DNA of 64,000 nucleotides from contig CAVUNV010000010.1 in the NCBI GenBank assembly GCA_963742925.1, forward strand, positions 1 to 64,000, in the 5' to 3' direction. Both the position numbers and the translations under genes were made by a program. This DNA comes from PALSA-612 sp963742925. GTDB taxonomy: Bacteria; Actinomycetota; Thermoleophilia; Gaiellales; Gaiellaceae. The number at the start of each line of letters is the position of its first letter. The first letter of the stretch is position 1. The notes under the pieces were generated by a model that was given only the letters and a program-made list of their open reading frames with translations, did not search any database and was not told where the DNA came from. Shown here in pieces: positions 33,948-42,651 of the stretch.

Positions 33948-35333
33948 CTATCCCGGCCTCGCGGCAGGTGGCTCCCGGCCTGCCGACGCGGTCTGCGCGG
34001 CCCGCAGCTCGTCAGCCTTCCGTAGCGGCTCCTCGTCATACAGGTGGCACTCGACCTGCACTCCGTCGACATCTACGAGCCTGGGCTCGATGGGGTCGTT
34101 CCACTCGACGTCCACGCTGCCGTCGACCGCGGTCAACGACCGAAGGCCCGTCCAGAACGGCTCGCCCGGATCCCGGGCGCGGATGCGCTCGAGGATCGTG
34201 AGCAGATCGCGAGCCTGCGCCCCTTTCCTGACCGGGATGCGGACACTGGTGGCGGGAGATTCGAGGGGCGAGAGGTCATCGATGACCGCCAGCTCCGATT
34301 CGTACTCCTCCTCCGCCGTATGTGTCCACCGTGCCTCGAGCAGGTCCTTCAGGTCGCGCGTTTCCCAGCCGCAGACCTCGAACGCCTGATTGCAGCGAGG
34401 ATGGAACGAGCATCCGAGCGGAGGGCGAGCTGCGTCGGGAACCTCACCTCTCGGGAGGTCGCGCGGAATGCTCTTGCGCGGGTCGGGCTCGGGAATCGCG
34501 CGCAGAAGAGCCTTCGTGTACGGATGCTTCGGATCCTCGTAGATCGCGGCCGAGGGGCCGATCTCCACGATCCGGCCGAGATACATGATCGCGATGCGGT
34601 CGCAGAAGAACTTCGCGGTCGCAAGGTCGTGAGTGATGTAGAGATACGTGAGGTCGAAATCGCGCTTGAGCGCGAGCATCAGCTCCAGGATCTTCGCCCG
34701 CACGCTCATGTCGAGCATCGAGACCGGCTCGTCGGCGACGAGCAGCACCGGGTTGAGGACGATCGCCCGCGCGATCACGGCACGTTGCTTCTGCCCTCCG
34801 GACAGATCGGACGGGTACTTGTCCAGGAACTGATCGGCGGGCGCGAGGCCGACGTGCTCCAGGATGGTCGCCACCCGTCGACGCATCTGGTCTCGGCCCT
34901 TCACGAGGCGATGGATCTGGAGCGGATGGCCGACGGCCTGCGCGATCGTCATGGCAGGGTTCAGCGACGCGTGCGGATCCTGGAAGACGATCTGCATCCT
35001 CTTCCGGAGGTCGCGCAGTGCCCGTTCGCCCAGGTTCGTGATCTCCTGCCCTTCGAACACGACGCTTCCCGACGTGGCCGGGACGAGGCCGAGAATCGTC
35101 CGGCCGAGCGTCGTCTTGCCGCTCCCGGACTCACCGACGAGGCCGAGCACCTCGCCTTTTCGAAGGTCGAGCGACACATCGTCGACGGCCCTTACCTGTC
35201 CGGCCTCGCGACCGAGCAGCCGGTCGCCGAAGCTGCCTCGGATCGAGTAGTACGTCTTCAGGTTCCGGATCGACACCAGAACCGAGGGATCGTTCCCCGA
35301 CGCAGGATCCGTCGCGCCGTCGACACCCTCCAT
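33948..35333 (-). CDS. Oligopeptide/dipeptide ABC transporter ATPase (DppF/OppF type) with insertion in the C-terminal domain
   Basis: Second ATPase of the peptide importer, 461 residues against about 330 normally. Walker A GESGSGKT is at 67-74, the Q-loop and VFQDPHASLNP at 116-126, signature LSGGQKQR from 177, Walker B LLVADEP at 197-203. In the oligopeptide C-terminal region three cysteines occur as usual (308, 314, 321), but the fourth, in VECHLY (429), comes about 108 residues later, after an extra segment (322-424; DNA 34062-34370) containing LLTILERIRARDPGEPFWTGL. The start follows the DppD stop directly. Confidence 0.92.
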   Translation of the reverse strand: MEGVDGATDPASGNDPSVLVSIRNLKTYYSIRGSFGDRLLGREAGQVRAVDDVSLDLRKGEVLGLVGESGSGKTTLGRTILGLVPATSGSVVFEGQEITNLGERALRDLRKRMQIVFQDPHASLNPAMTIAQAVGHPLQIHRLVKGRDQMRRRVATILEHVGLAPADQFLDKYPSDLSGGQKQRAVIARAIVLNPVLLVADEPVSMLDMSVRAKILELMLALKRDFDLTYLYITHDLATAKFFCDRIAIMYLGRIVEIGPSAAIYEDPKHPYTKALLRAIPEPDPRKSIPRDLPRGEVPDAARPPLGCSFHPRCNQAFEVCGWETRDLKDLLEARWTHTAEEEYESELAVIDDLSPLESPATSVRIPVRKGAQARDLLTILERIRARDPGEPFWTGLRSLTAVDGSVDVEWNDPIEPRLVDVDGVQVECHLYDEEPLRKADELRAAQTASAGREPPAARPG

Positions 35334-36368
35334 CTACGCTTCCTCCGCGACTGCGATCTCGTCCTTCTCGAGGGCTTCTCTGCCTCCTGCGAAGATCTCC
35401 TGTGTCGGGCCATGGAGCCAGCACTGCACCCGCCTCCCGGCATGCGTGCGAATCTCGATCGGATCCTTTTCCGGGCAGATGCGCATGGCATCGGGACAGC
35501 GTGGGTAGAAGCGGCAGCCGGAGGGTGGGTCGATCAGGCTCGGAGGCGCCCCCGGGATCGAGTGCAGCTCCACCGTGTCGAGCGAGATGGTCGAGCGCAG
35601 GAGCTCCCGGGTGTAGGGGTGGCTCGGCTCGGTGAAGACCTCGACCGCGGGCCCCTCCTCGACGATCTTCCCCGCATACATGACCGCCACGCGGTCGCAC
35701 GCCTCGGCGACGATGCCGAGGTTGTGCGTGATGAGCAGCAGTGCGGTGCCGAAGTTCCGCTTCAGGTCGGCCAGGATGGCGAGGATCTGGGCCTCGACGA
35801 TGACGTCGAGCGACGTCGTAGGCTCATCGGCGACGAGCAGCTTCGGCCGGAGTACCAGGGCAAGAGCGATCATGATGCGCTGGCGCATGCCGCCGGAGAA
35901 TTCGTGCGGGTACTGGCGGAAGCGCGTTGGCGGGATGCCCATCTTGCCGAGTGTCTCGAGCGACCGGCTCCTGACCTCCTTGTTGCCGAGCTTCGGTTCG
36001 TGCTGCTGGATCGTCTCCCGGAAGTGGTCCTCGATGCGCATCAAAGGGTTCAGGCGTGTCATCGGCTCCTGGAAGATCAGTCCCAGGTCGGGGCCGCGCA
36101 GACCTCGCAGCGTCTTGGGACGGAGGCCCACCAGGTTGCGGCCGCCGTAGAGCACCTGCCCGTCCGACTCGGCGCCGTCGGGGAGCAGACCCAGAATGCC
36201 CCGACCGAGCGTCGACTTGCCGCAGCCGGACTCCCCCACCAGCCCGACGACCTCTCCGGCGCCGATGTCGAGTGACACACCGTCGACGGCGCGGACAGGG
36301 CCTCGCACCGTCCCGTAGTAGACGCGAAGAGCGCGCACCGACACGACAGGCGTCGCCGGCGTGGTCAA
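35334..36368 (-). CDS. Oligopeptide/dipeptide ABC transporter ATPase (DppD/OppD type)
   Basis: First ATPase of the importer, about 344 residues from TTG 36368, which has GGAGGA six bases upstream. Walker A GESGCGKS, LIFQEPMTRLNPL, signature FSGGMRQR, Walker B LLVADEPTTSLD and H-loop LLLITHNLG are all present, and the C-terminal oligopeptide domain keeps four cysteines (GCRFYPRCP, RICPEKDP, VQCWLHG). The frame is open upstream into the permease gene, giving an apparent fusion; the good ribosome binding site and TTGA overlap argue for a separate gene. Confidence 0.9.
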   Translation of the reverse strand: MTTPATPVVSVRALRVYYGTVRGPVRAVDGVSLDIGAGEVVGLVGESGCGKSTLGRGILGLLPDGAESDGQVLYGGRNLVGLRPKTLRGLRGPDLGLIFQEPMTRLNPLMRIEDHFRETIQQHEPKLGNKEVRSRSLETLGKMGIPPTRFRQYPHEFSGGMRQRIMIALALVLRPKLLVADEPTTSLDVIVEAQILAILADLKRNFGTALLLITHNLGIVAEACDRVAVMYAGKIVEEGPAVEVFTEPSHPYTRELLRSTISLDTVELHSIPGAPPSLIDPPSGCRFYPRCPDAMRICPEKDPIEIRTHAGRRVQCWLHGPTQEIFAGGREALEKDEIAVAEEA

Positions 36369-37370
36369 GCCGTTTCCTCCGCGGCTTCCTGGCCGGCCGG
36401 CTGCGGCTCCGAGATCGACCTTCGCGATCGACCGGCGGCGCAGGACCGGGTTGATCGTCTCGTTCAGGCCCTCGCCGAGGAGGGTCAGGCCCGTGACGAG
36501 GAGCACGATCGCCAGACCCGGGAACAGTGCCGTCCACCAGATGCCGGACGCGGAATCCGAGACCGCGCGCTGGATGTCGTAGCCCCACTCCGCCGCGTCG
36601 GTGGGCTGGATCCCGTAGCCGAGGAAGCCGAGCGCAGCCAGCGTGAGGATCGCGTCCGCCGCGTTGAGCGTCGCGATCGGGGGGACGTTCTGGACGACGT
36701 TGAAGAAGACGTACTTGCGAATGATCGTGAACGGCCCGGCGCCGAGCGCTCGTGCCGCCTCGACGTACGACTCCTCCCGGAGTGTGATCACGTGGTTGCG
36801 GACCACGCGGAAGTACAGGGGTATGTACGCGACGGTGATGGCGATGGCGGCGGTCAGCACCCCCTTGCCGACGCTTCCAGCGAGCAGGAAGGCGATGACG
36901 ATCGCGAGCAGGAGAAACGGGAAGGCGAGCATCGCGTCCATGACCAGCACGAGCGCGCGGTCGAGCTTTCCACCGAAGTAGCCGGAGAGCAGTCCGAGCG
37001 AAACGCCGACCGAGAGCGAGAAGGTCAGCGAGAGCAAGACGACCTTGAGCTCCGTCTGGGTGCCCCAGATCACTCTCGAGAGGACGTCCGTCGATTGGAC
37101 GGTCGTGCCCATCAGGTGCTCGCTCGAGGGGGCGGCGAGCTGGGCAAACCGGTGCCCGCCGGAGCGATACTGGTCGAACGAGTACGGCGAGATCACCGGA
37201 GCCAGTAACGCGAGCAGGATGAAGAACAGCGTGATGCCGGCTCCGACCCACAGCATGATGCGCGCGCTGCCCCGGGCATCTGCGACGGGCCCGAGAGCGC
37301 GTCTCGCGCCCGGCATGAACCGGCGCGTCGTCCGGAGCGCAGGCGTCCCGCCGCGGCTCGAAGCCGCCAC
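36365..37370 (-). CDS. Oligopeptide/dipeptide ABC transporter permease (DppC type), probable frameshift at the 3' end
   Basis: Inner-membrane permease. From GTG 37370 (overlapping the dppB stop as TAGTG) it has an N-terminal cytosolic stretch, a helix (MLWVGAGITLFFILLALLAP), the DppC-type extracellular loop PSSEHLMGTTVQSTDVLSRV and the coupling motif EESYVEAARALGAG. At 36391-36400 (GGCCGGCCGG) one extra base removes the natural ending QEAAEETA-stop, which would overlap the ATPase start as TTGA, and fuses the two proteins in frame. With the base removed it has 334 residues. Confidence 0.88.
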
Positions 37371-38398
37371 TAGTACCTGATCCTCGGGTCGACGTACGCG
37401 CTGACGAAGTCGATGATCACGCTCACCGCCACGACGACGAGCGCGAAGATCACGATGATCCCCTGAACCGCCGCGTAGTCGCGGTTCTCGAGGTAGAGCA
37501 CGAGCTCGTGTCCGATGCCCGGCCAGTTGAACGTCGTCTCGGTCAGCACGGCGCCGCCGAGCAGCAGCGCCACCTGCAGTCCTACGATGGTGATTACGGG
37601 CACGAGTGCGTTCCGGAACGCGTGGTGGTAGACGACCGAGCGCTCGCCGATCCCTCGGGCCCGGGCGGCCTCGATGTAGTCGTCCTTCATCGTCCTGATC
37701 ACGTTGACCCGGATCAGGCGGATGAAGACCCCGGCCGTCACCAGGCCGAGCGTGACCGCAGGCAGGATCAGGTGCGCGCTGACGTCCCTCAGGGCTCCCC
37801 AGTTCCGGTCGATGATCGAGTCGACCATGAAGAGGTTCGTGTGGGTCTGGAGCGTGGCCTGGGTGATCGGGCTCGCACGGTCCGACACCGGCAGCCAGCC
37901 CAGGTAGTTGGCGAAGAAGAGCTGGGCCATCAGGCCGAGGAAAAACACCGGCGTCGCGTAGATGATGATCCCGAACAGTCTGCCCCCCGCGTCGACCGGG
38001 GTGTCGCGAAAGCGCCCGGCCAGAAGGCCGATGAGCACGCCGACGATGATGGCCACGATCATCGCGAAGAAGGTGAGCTCGAGCGTTGCGGCCCCGTTCG
38101 TCAGGATGATGTCGCTCACCGCGCGGCGGTCGGTGATCGTCGTGCCGAAGTCCCCGTGGGCGATGTTCCACAGATAGTCGCCGTACTGGGTGTAGATCGG
38201 CTTGTCGAAGCCGAGCTGGTGCTTGATCTGGTTGATCACGGACTGTGGTGCGTGGCCGCCGAGCGACGCGGAGATCGGGTCGCCGGGCGCCACGCGCATC
38301 AGCAGGAAGACGAACGTGAGCAGGATGAAGACCATCGGCACGACCAGTGCCAGACGCGTGATCGCGTAGGTCCTGAGCGATGTTCCCTGGCCGGCCAC
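37370..38398 (-). CDS. Oligopeptide/dipeptide ABC transporter permease (DppB type)
   Basis: Inner-membrane permease of 342 residues. Six hydrophobic segments with the DppB features: first helix LALVVPMVFILLTFVFLLMR, then VAPGDPISASLGG, LGFDKPIYTQYGDYL in the long extracellular loop, and the cytosolic coupling motif KDDYIEAARARGIGE. It is first of the four membrane/ATPase genes and is separated from the binding-protein gene by a strong stem-loop at 38443. Confidence 0.94.
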   Translation of the reverse strand: MAGQGTSLRTYAITRLALVVPMVFILLTFVFLLMRVAPGDPISASLGGHAPQSVINQIKHQLGFDKPIYTQYGDYLWNIAHGDFGTTITDRRAVSDIILTNGAATLELTFFAMIVAIIVGVLIGLLAGRFRDTPVDAGGRLFGIIIYATPVFFLGLMAQLFFANYLGWLPVSDRASPITQATLQTHTNLFMVDSIIDRNWGALRDVSAHLILPAVTLGLVTAGVFIRLIRVNVIRTMKDDYIEAARARGIGERSVVYHHAFRNALVPVITIVGLQVALLLGGAVLTETTFNWPGIGHELVLYLENRDYAAVQGIIVIFALVVVAVSVIIDFVSAYVDPRIRY

Positions 38399-38442
38399 CG
38401 TTCCGTCTCCGAGCTTAGTCGCCGCGGGCGGCGAGAAAACTT

Positions 38443-38471
38443 GGGAGGGGCGCCGTCATGGCGCCCCTCCC
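38443..38471 (-). terminator. Stem-loop between the peptide-binding protein gene and the permease genes
   Basis: A perfect 12-bp stem (GGGAGGGGCGCC with its complement) around a five-base loop lies 21 bases beyond the binding-protein stop; on the minus strand it is followed by AAGTTTTC. The short T tract suggests partial termination, giving more binding protein than transporter. This mirrors the stem-loop at 3648 in the nucleoside transporter. Confidence 0.75.
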
Positions 38472-38491
38472 CTGCGAGCTGTCGACGCCTG

Positions 38492-40078
38492 TCAGGACTT
38501 CGACAGGAGCCAGAACCGCATGTTGAACGCCGCGTCCAGCGTGGCGTTGATTCCGTGGACGTTGTTGCGGGAGACGGCGATCATCTTCCCCTGCCAGTAG
38601 GGGATGATCGGGACGTCCTTGGCGGACAGCACCTGCGCTGCCTTGATGGCGGCGAGGCGTGCTGCGGTCGTCTTCGCGCCGTACTCCTGCTTGATCAGCT
38701 TGGTCATCTGAGGGCTGCTGTAGCCGTTCGCCATGAAGTTGTTGGTCTGGTAGAAGGGCACGATGTAGTCCTCGGCGTCCGGGTAGTCCGGGAACCAGCC
38801 GAGCTGGAACGCGTTGTAACGCGATCCGGGCTGAGCGCTGTACTGAGCCCACTCAGCCGACTTGAGGTTGACCTTGAACAGGCCCGACGCGTCGAGGGCG
38901 CGCTGGATCTCCGCGTACTCGTCGGCCGACGCATCGCCGTAGTGGCTCGGCGTCCACCAGATGTCGAGCGCCACCGGTGTGGAGACGCCCGCGGCCTTGA
39001 GCACCGCTCGCGCCTTGGCGACGCTCGGTGTCCTCCCGTAGACCGAGGCGAAGACATCGATGTGCCCCGGAAGGCCGGCCGGCACCATCGAGAAGAGCGG
39101 CTGCACGAGCCCGTGATAGACGCGGGTTGCGATCGTCTGCCGCGGCATCAGGTACGCGATTGCCTTCCGGACCGCCGGATTGTTGGTCGGAGGACGGGTG
39201 GGGTTGAACACCAGGTAACGGATCACGACCCCGTTGCCGGAATGAACGGTGATGCCGCTCGTCTTGGCCAGCGACCCGTACTCGGTGGGCGTGAAGTCAC
39301 GGAAGGCCATGTCGATCTCGCCCTTTTGCAGAGCGAGCTTCATCGTCGACGACTTGGAGTAGTAGTTGATGATCAGGTTGCTCGTCTTCGGCTTCGTCCC
39401 CCAGTAGTTCGGGTTGGCCTGGAGCACGGCCTGCTGCCCCGCGGTGTACTTGACGAGCTTGTACGGGCCTGTGCCGATCTGGGGATCGGTGTTTGCCTGG
39501 ATCTTGTTGGCCGGGTACGTGTCGCTCGGAACGATGAAGCCGGCGTTGGTGGCGAGGATGAACGGCCAGGTGGATTGCGGCGACTTCAGATGGAACGTGA
39601 CGCCGTAGGTGCCGTTCGTGGTCACGCTCTTCAGGTTCGAGAGGAGCGCCCAGATGCCCTGGTCACCGTGGATCTTGATCACCCGGTCGAAGGAGAATTT
39701 CACGTCTGCGGAGTCGAACGAGGAGCCGTCCGAGAACTTGACGCCTTTCCTCAGCTTGCAGGTCCAGACCTGCTGGGTCGCGTTGGCGGCGCACCCCGTC
39801 GCGAGCACGGGCTTGAGTACAGAGCCGCTCGGAAAGCCGTACAGGCCCTGGTACAAGGGCAGGTCGAGGGTGAACGACCCGTAGTCGTATTGGTTCGCGG
39901 GGTCGATGTTGGTGACCGTGTCGGTCGTGCCGTCGACCAGCGTGCTGCTCGCTGCCGTAGAACGCGTGGTTGCCGGGCGCGCCGAGGACTGGCTCGCGGC
40001 ATAGCCGCCCGCCGCCGCCGCGATCGCGACGACAACCACCAGGCCGGCGAGCCGCCAGCGAAGATTTCTCAGAGTCAT
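38492..40078 (-). CDS. Peptide ABC transporter substrate-binding protein (SBP_bac_5)
   Basis: Extracytoplasmic binding protein of 528 residues. AGAGGAGG lies four bases before ATG 40078. A signal segment (about residues 9-27) is followed by a Ser/Thr-rich linker and the family 5 domain: LYQGLYGFPSG, CKLRKGVKFSDGSSFDSADVK, QIGTGPYKLVKYTAGQQ, NPAVRKAIAYLM. As in the BMP protein there is no lipobox cysteine, so it may be secreted or tethered by an uncleaved signal anchor. It is the first gene of the peptide transporter set. Confidence 0.93.
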   Translation of the reverse strand: MTLRNLRWRLAGLVVVVAIAAAAGGYAASQSSARPATTRSTAASSTLVDGTTDTVTNIDPANQYDYGSFTLDLPLYQGLYGFPSGSVLKPVLATGCAANATQQVWTCKLRKGVKFSDGSSFDSADVKFSFDRVIKIHGDQGIWALLSNLKSVTTNGTYGVTFHLKSPQSTWPFILATNAGFIVPSDTYPANKIQANTDPQIGTGPYKLVKYTAGQQAVLQANPNYWGTKPKTSNLIINYYSKSSTMKLALQKGEIDMAFRDFTPTEYGSLAKTSGITVHSGNGVVIRYLVFNPTRPPTNNPAVRKAIAYLMPRQTIATRVYHGLVQPLFSMVPAGLPGHIDVFASVYGRTPSVAKARAVLKAAGVSTPVALDIWWTPSHYGDASADEYAEIQRALDASGLFKVNLKSAEWAQYSAQPGSRYNAFQLGWFPDYPDAEDYIVPFYQTNNFMANGYSSPQMTKLIKQEYGAKTTAARLAAIKAAQVLSAKDVPIIPYWQGKMIAVSRNNVHGINATLDAAFNMRFWLLSKS

Positions 40079-40189
40079 GAAGCCTCCTCTGTCGAGGTTG
40101 GAAAGCCTGTGACCTTCGACCTCCTAGTCGGAGTGTCAGGAGTATCCCAGACCAGGAGACGGGTTTCTCGGGCAGAAGTTGAGAATCGG

Positions 40190-40540
40190 TCAGTCGAGAT
40201 CGAGCACGCGCGACTCGTAGATCTCGTCTCCGGGCCTCAGGGATCTCGCGAGCTTGTAGTGGGCGTTCGCCTCTCTCATCCGGCCGAGCTTCTCGAGGCA
40301 GCGTCCGAGCGCGTAGTGCGCGTAGTCGTCGACCGGCGAGATGTCGAGCGCCGCCCGGAACTCCGCCTCGGCCTCGCTGTAGCGGCCGAGCCGGAAGTAG
40401 GCGATCCCGAGCGACTCGCGGATCGAGGCCTTGGCCGGCTCGCGGCGCTTGGCCTTCTCGAGCGGCACCGTGGCCTGGGCGGCCTGGCCGTTCCGCAGGC
40501 GCCGGCGACCCTCCTGGAAGTTGTCGTAGACGTCGCTCAT
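40190..40540 (-). CDS. TPR-repeat protein
   Basis: A 116-residue protein from ATG 40540 beginning MSDVYDNFQEGRRRLRNGQA, with two to three tetratricopeptide repeats (SLGIAYFRLGRYSEAEAEFR, HYALGRCLEKLGRMREANAH). Such small TPR proteins act as scaffolds. The frame is currently open into the nucleotidyltransferase upstream; one extra base at about 40551-40556 explains this, since removing it places a natural TGA overlapping this ATG. Confidence 0.8.
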   Translation of the reverse strand: MSDVYDNFQEGRRRLRNGQAAQATVPLEKAKRREPAKASIRESLGIAYFRLGRYSEAEAEFRAALDISPVDDYAHYALGRCLEKLGRMREANAHYKLARSLRPGDEIYESRVLDLD

Positions 40541-41218
40541 AGGCCTTTCAGGTAGCGCGAAGTTCTGCACGACCAAGTCAAGCGGGTCCGTCAAGTCCCG
40601 CGTCGGGCCGATCTCGACGCCCGCGATGCGCGCACCGGAGGCGATCGCACGCTGAAACGCCGTCGCCTGCTCGAACGGAGGCCCGGGAAGCTCGCGCTGC
40701 AGCTCGCGCCACACGGCGTCGCCGTGGAACCAGAGCGGTGCTCCCGAGAGCGGATTGGCCGGGTCGTCGTCCGGCAGTGCGGTGACGAGCCCGCCCTCGA
40801 CGCGAACGGCCCAGCGGCCGGGGCCCGGCGGCGGCTGCCGGCGGACGGCGATCGCACCGTCGTGGCCTCGCGCCGCTGCGAGGAAGCGTCCCATGTCGCC
40901 CGGTGTGACGACGGTGTCGGCGGCGACGACGAGATACGGCGGCTCGAGCTCGGCCCTGCGCACGGCATCGGCCGAGCCGAGCACCTCGGGCTGGCTCACG
41001 AACCGCAGGTCGTGCGGGAAGCCTTCGAGCAGCCGCTCGACCTGATCCGCCAGGTGGCCCGTCACGACGGTGATGCGGCCGACGCCGGCGTCCTGGAGCT
41101 CGCGGAGCACGGTCACGATCACGGGGCGTCCGTCGATCGGCAGCACGGGCTTCGCGTACCGCTCGGTCACCGGTCGGAGGCGGCGGCCCGCTCCGGCCGC
41201 CATCACCACCGCTTCCAC
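40537..41218 (-). CDS. Sugar-phosphate nucleotidyltransferase (NTP_transferase), probable frameshift at the 3' end
   Basis: Transfers a nucleotidyl group onto a sugar phosphate. The start GTG 41218 overlaps the coaBC stop as TAGTG. It has the nucleotide loop VVMAAGAGRRLRPVTERYAKPVLPIDGRP, the metal-binding VAADTVVTPGD near residue 95, and a C-terminal DLTDPLDLV. It is short (226 residues after repair) and lacks the hexapeptide domain of GlmU. An extra base near 40551-40556 converts the ending NFAYLKGL-stop into a read-through to the TPR gene. The sugar is unknown. Confidence 0.83.
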
Positions 41219-42369
41219 TACAACAGCTCTTCCACCGCGTCGAGGACGACGGCGGCAATCGCCTCCTTGCGTGCCCTCGCGACGCTGCGCTCACCGGAGC
41301 GTGAGATCAGGACGACCTCGTTGTCGGCAGAGTCGAAGCCGATTCCGGCCTGCGCGACGTCGTTGAAGACGATCAGGTCTGCGTGCTTCGTCTCCAGCTT
41401 CGCGCGCGCCCGGACGAGCCCCTCGCTCCCCATGTCCGCGGCGAAGCCGACGAGAACCTGCCCGTTCGACCGGCTCTCGCCGAGCTCGCGCAGGACGTCC
41501 TGCGTAGGCTCGAGCCGCACCGTCCAGTCCTCCGCGCTCTTCGGCCGCTTGCCTGCGTGTGGCTCGGTGGGCCGGTAGTCGGCGACCGCCGCCGTCATCA
41601 CGACGACGTCCGTATCGTCCCGGCGCGCCAGTGCTTCACGGGCCATGTCCTCGGCGGTGGGTGTTTCGACGACCTCGATGCCCGGAGGGACCCGCACGCC
41701 GAGGTTCGCGGCCAGCAGCGTCACGGCCGCGCCGCGCCGCCGGGCCTCCTCCGCGACGGCCACGCCCATCCGGCCGGAGGACCGGTTGCCGACGAAGCGG
41801 ACGGCGTCGATCGGCTCGCGGGTGCCACCGGCGGACACGAGGACCCGCCTGCCCTGGAGCGCGCCGCCGTCCCCGAGCAGCACGCGGCAGCGGGCGAAGA
41901 TCTCCTCCGGTTCGGTCATGCGCCCGGGGCCGGTCTCGCCCTCGGCGAGCTCGCCCTCCTCGGGGCCGATCAGCTCGACGCCGCGGTCGGCGAGCAGCGC
42001 CGCGTTCGCCTGCGTCGCCGGGTGCTCCCACATGCGCACGTTCATTGCGGGCGCCACGAGGACACGGCCGGGAAAGGCGAGCGCCGTCTGCGTCAGCACG
42101 TTGTCGGCGATGCCGTGCACGAGCTTGGCGAGCGTGTTCGCCGACAGCGGCGCGACGACGAGCAGGTCGGCGTCGAGGAGATGCGGGTACAGCTCGTGCG
42201 GACTATCGCGCCGTGCCAGCGCTTCGAAGGTCTGCGTGGTCACGAACCGCTCCGCGCCGGGGGTCAGCACGGGCGTCACCTCGTGCCCGGCCTTGACGAG
42301 CAGCCGGCAGAGCTCGCACGCCTTGTAGGCGGCGATCCCACCGGTGACGCCGAGAATCACACGGGCCAT
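41218..42369 (-). CDS. coaBC: Bifunctional phosphopantothenoylcysteine decarboxylase/phosphopantothenate-cysteine ligase
   Basis: Two steps of coenzyme A synthesis. The N-terminal flavoprotein CoaC domain starts MARVILGVTGGIAAYKACEL (ATG 42369) and has the catalytic-His segment YPHLLDADLLVVAPLSANT and PAMNVRMWEHPATQ. The flap reads AEGETGPGRM; where E. coli has its active-site cysteine (ACGDIGPGRM) this protein has Glu. The CoaB domain follows with VLVSAGGTREPIDAVRFVGN and VVMTAAVADYRP. It lies after rpoZ in the conserved mihF-gmk-rpoZ-coaBC order. Confidence 0.94.
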   Translation of the reverse strand: MARVILGVTGGIAAYKACELCRLLVKAGHEVTPVLTPGAERFVTTQTFEALARRDSPHELYPHLLDADLLVVAPLSANTLAKLVHGIADNVLTQTALAFPGRVLVAPAMNVRMWEHPATQANAALLADRGVELIGPEEGELAEGETGPGRMTEPEEIFARCRVLLGDGGALQGRRVLVSAGGTREPIDAVRFVGNRSSGRMGVAVAEEARRRGAAVTLLAANLGVRVPPGIEVVETPTAEDMAREALARRDDTDVVVMTAAVADYRPTEPHAGKRPKSAEDWTVRLEPTQDVLRELGESRSNGQVLVGFAADMGSEGLVRARAKLETKHADLIVFNDVAQAGIGFDSADNEVVLISRSGERSVARARKEAIAAVVLDAVEELL

Positions 42370-42414
42370 TGGCCTATTGTGCCCCCGAATCGCGGGCACG
42401 GCGAGCCGTGGCAG

Positions 42415-42642
42415 CTAGGAAGGGTACGAGTACTTGATCTTGCCCTCGGCGATCTCTTCGAGGGCCATGGTCAAGTAGTTCTTCGAGCGCGACTCGACGA
42501 GCGGCGGCAGCTCTTCGAAGGTGCCTTCGCCGAGCTGGTGGTGGTAGTTGTTGATCTGCCGGGCGCGCTTGGCAGCGACGATCACGAGTGCGTAGCGGCA
42601 GTCGACGCTCCCGAACAGCTTGTCGATACGAGGCTGGATCAT
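42415..42642 (-). CDS. rpoZ: RNA polymerase omega subunit
   Basis: Small core polymerase subunit that helps fold beta-prime. The 75-residue protein reads MIQPRIDKLFGSVDCRYALVI, then AAKRARQINNYH and KNYLTMALEEIAEGKIKY, all typical. It starts nine bases after the gmk stop. Length is normal for actinobacteria. Confidence 0.95.
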   Translation of the reverse strand: MIQPRIDKLFGSVDCRYALVIVAAKRARQINNYHHQLGEGTFEELPPLVESRSKNYLTMALEEIAEGKIKYSYPS

Positions 42643-42651
42643 GGGGCCATG

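Noticed and set aside
37508..40555. Plus-strand open frame of over 1000 codons opposite the peptide transporter genes
   Set aside because: It is antisense to three well-supported genes, rich in Arg/Asp/Val/Leu with no domain, and is the usual shadow produced by high GC at third positions.
36365..41218. True multidomain fusions (permease-ATPase, nucleotidyltransferase-TPR)
   Set aside because: In each case one extra base in a GC-rich run hides a stop codon that would overlap the next start in the style of neighbouring gene pairs; kept only as findings to check.
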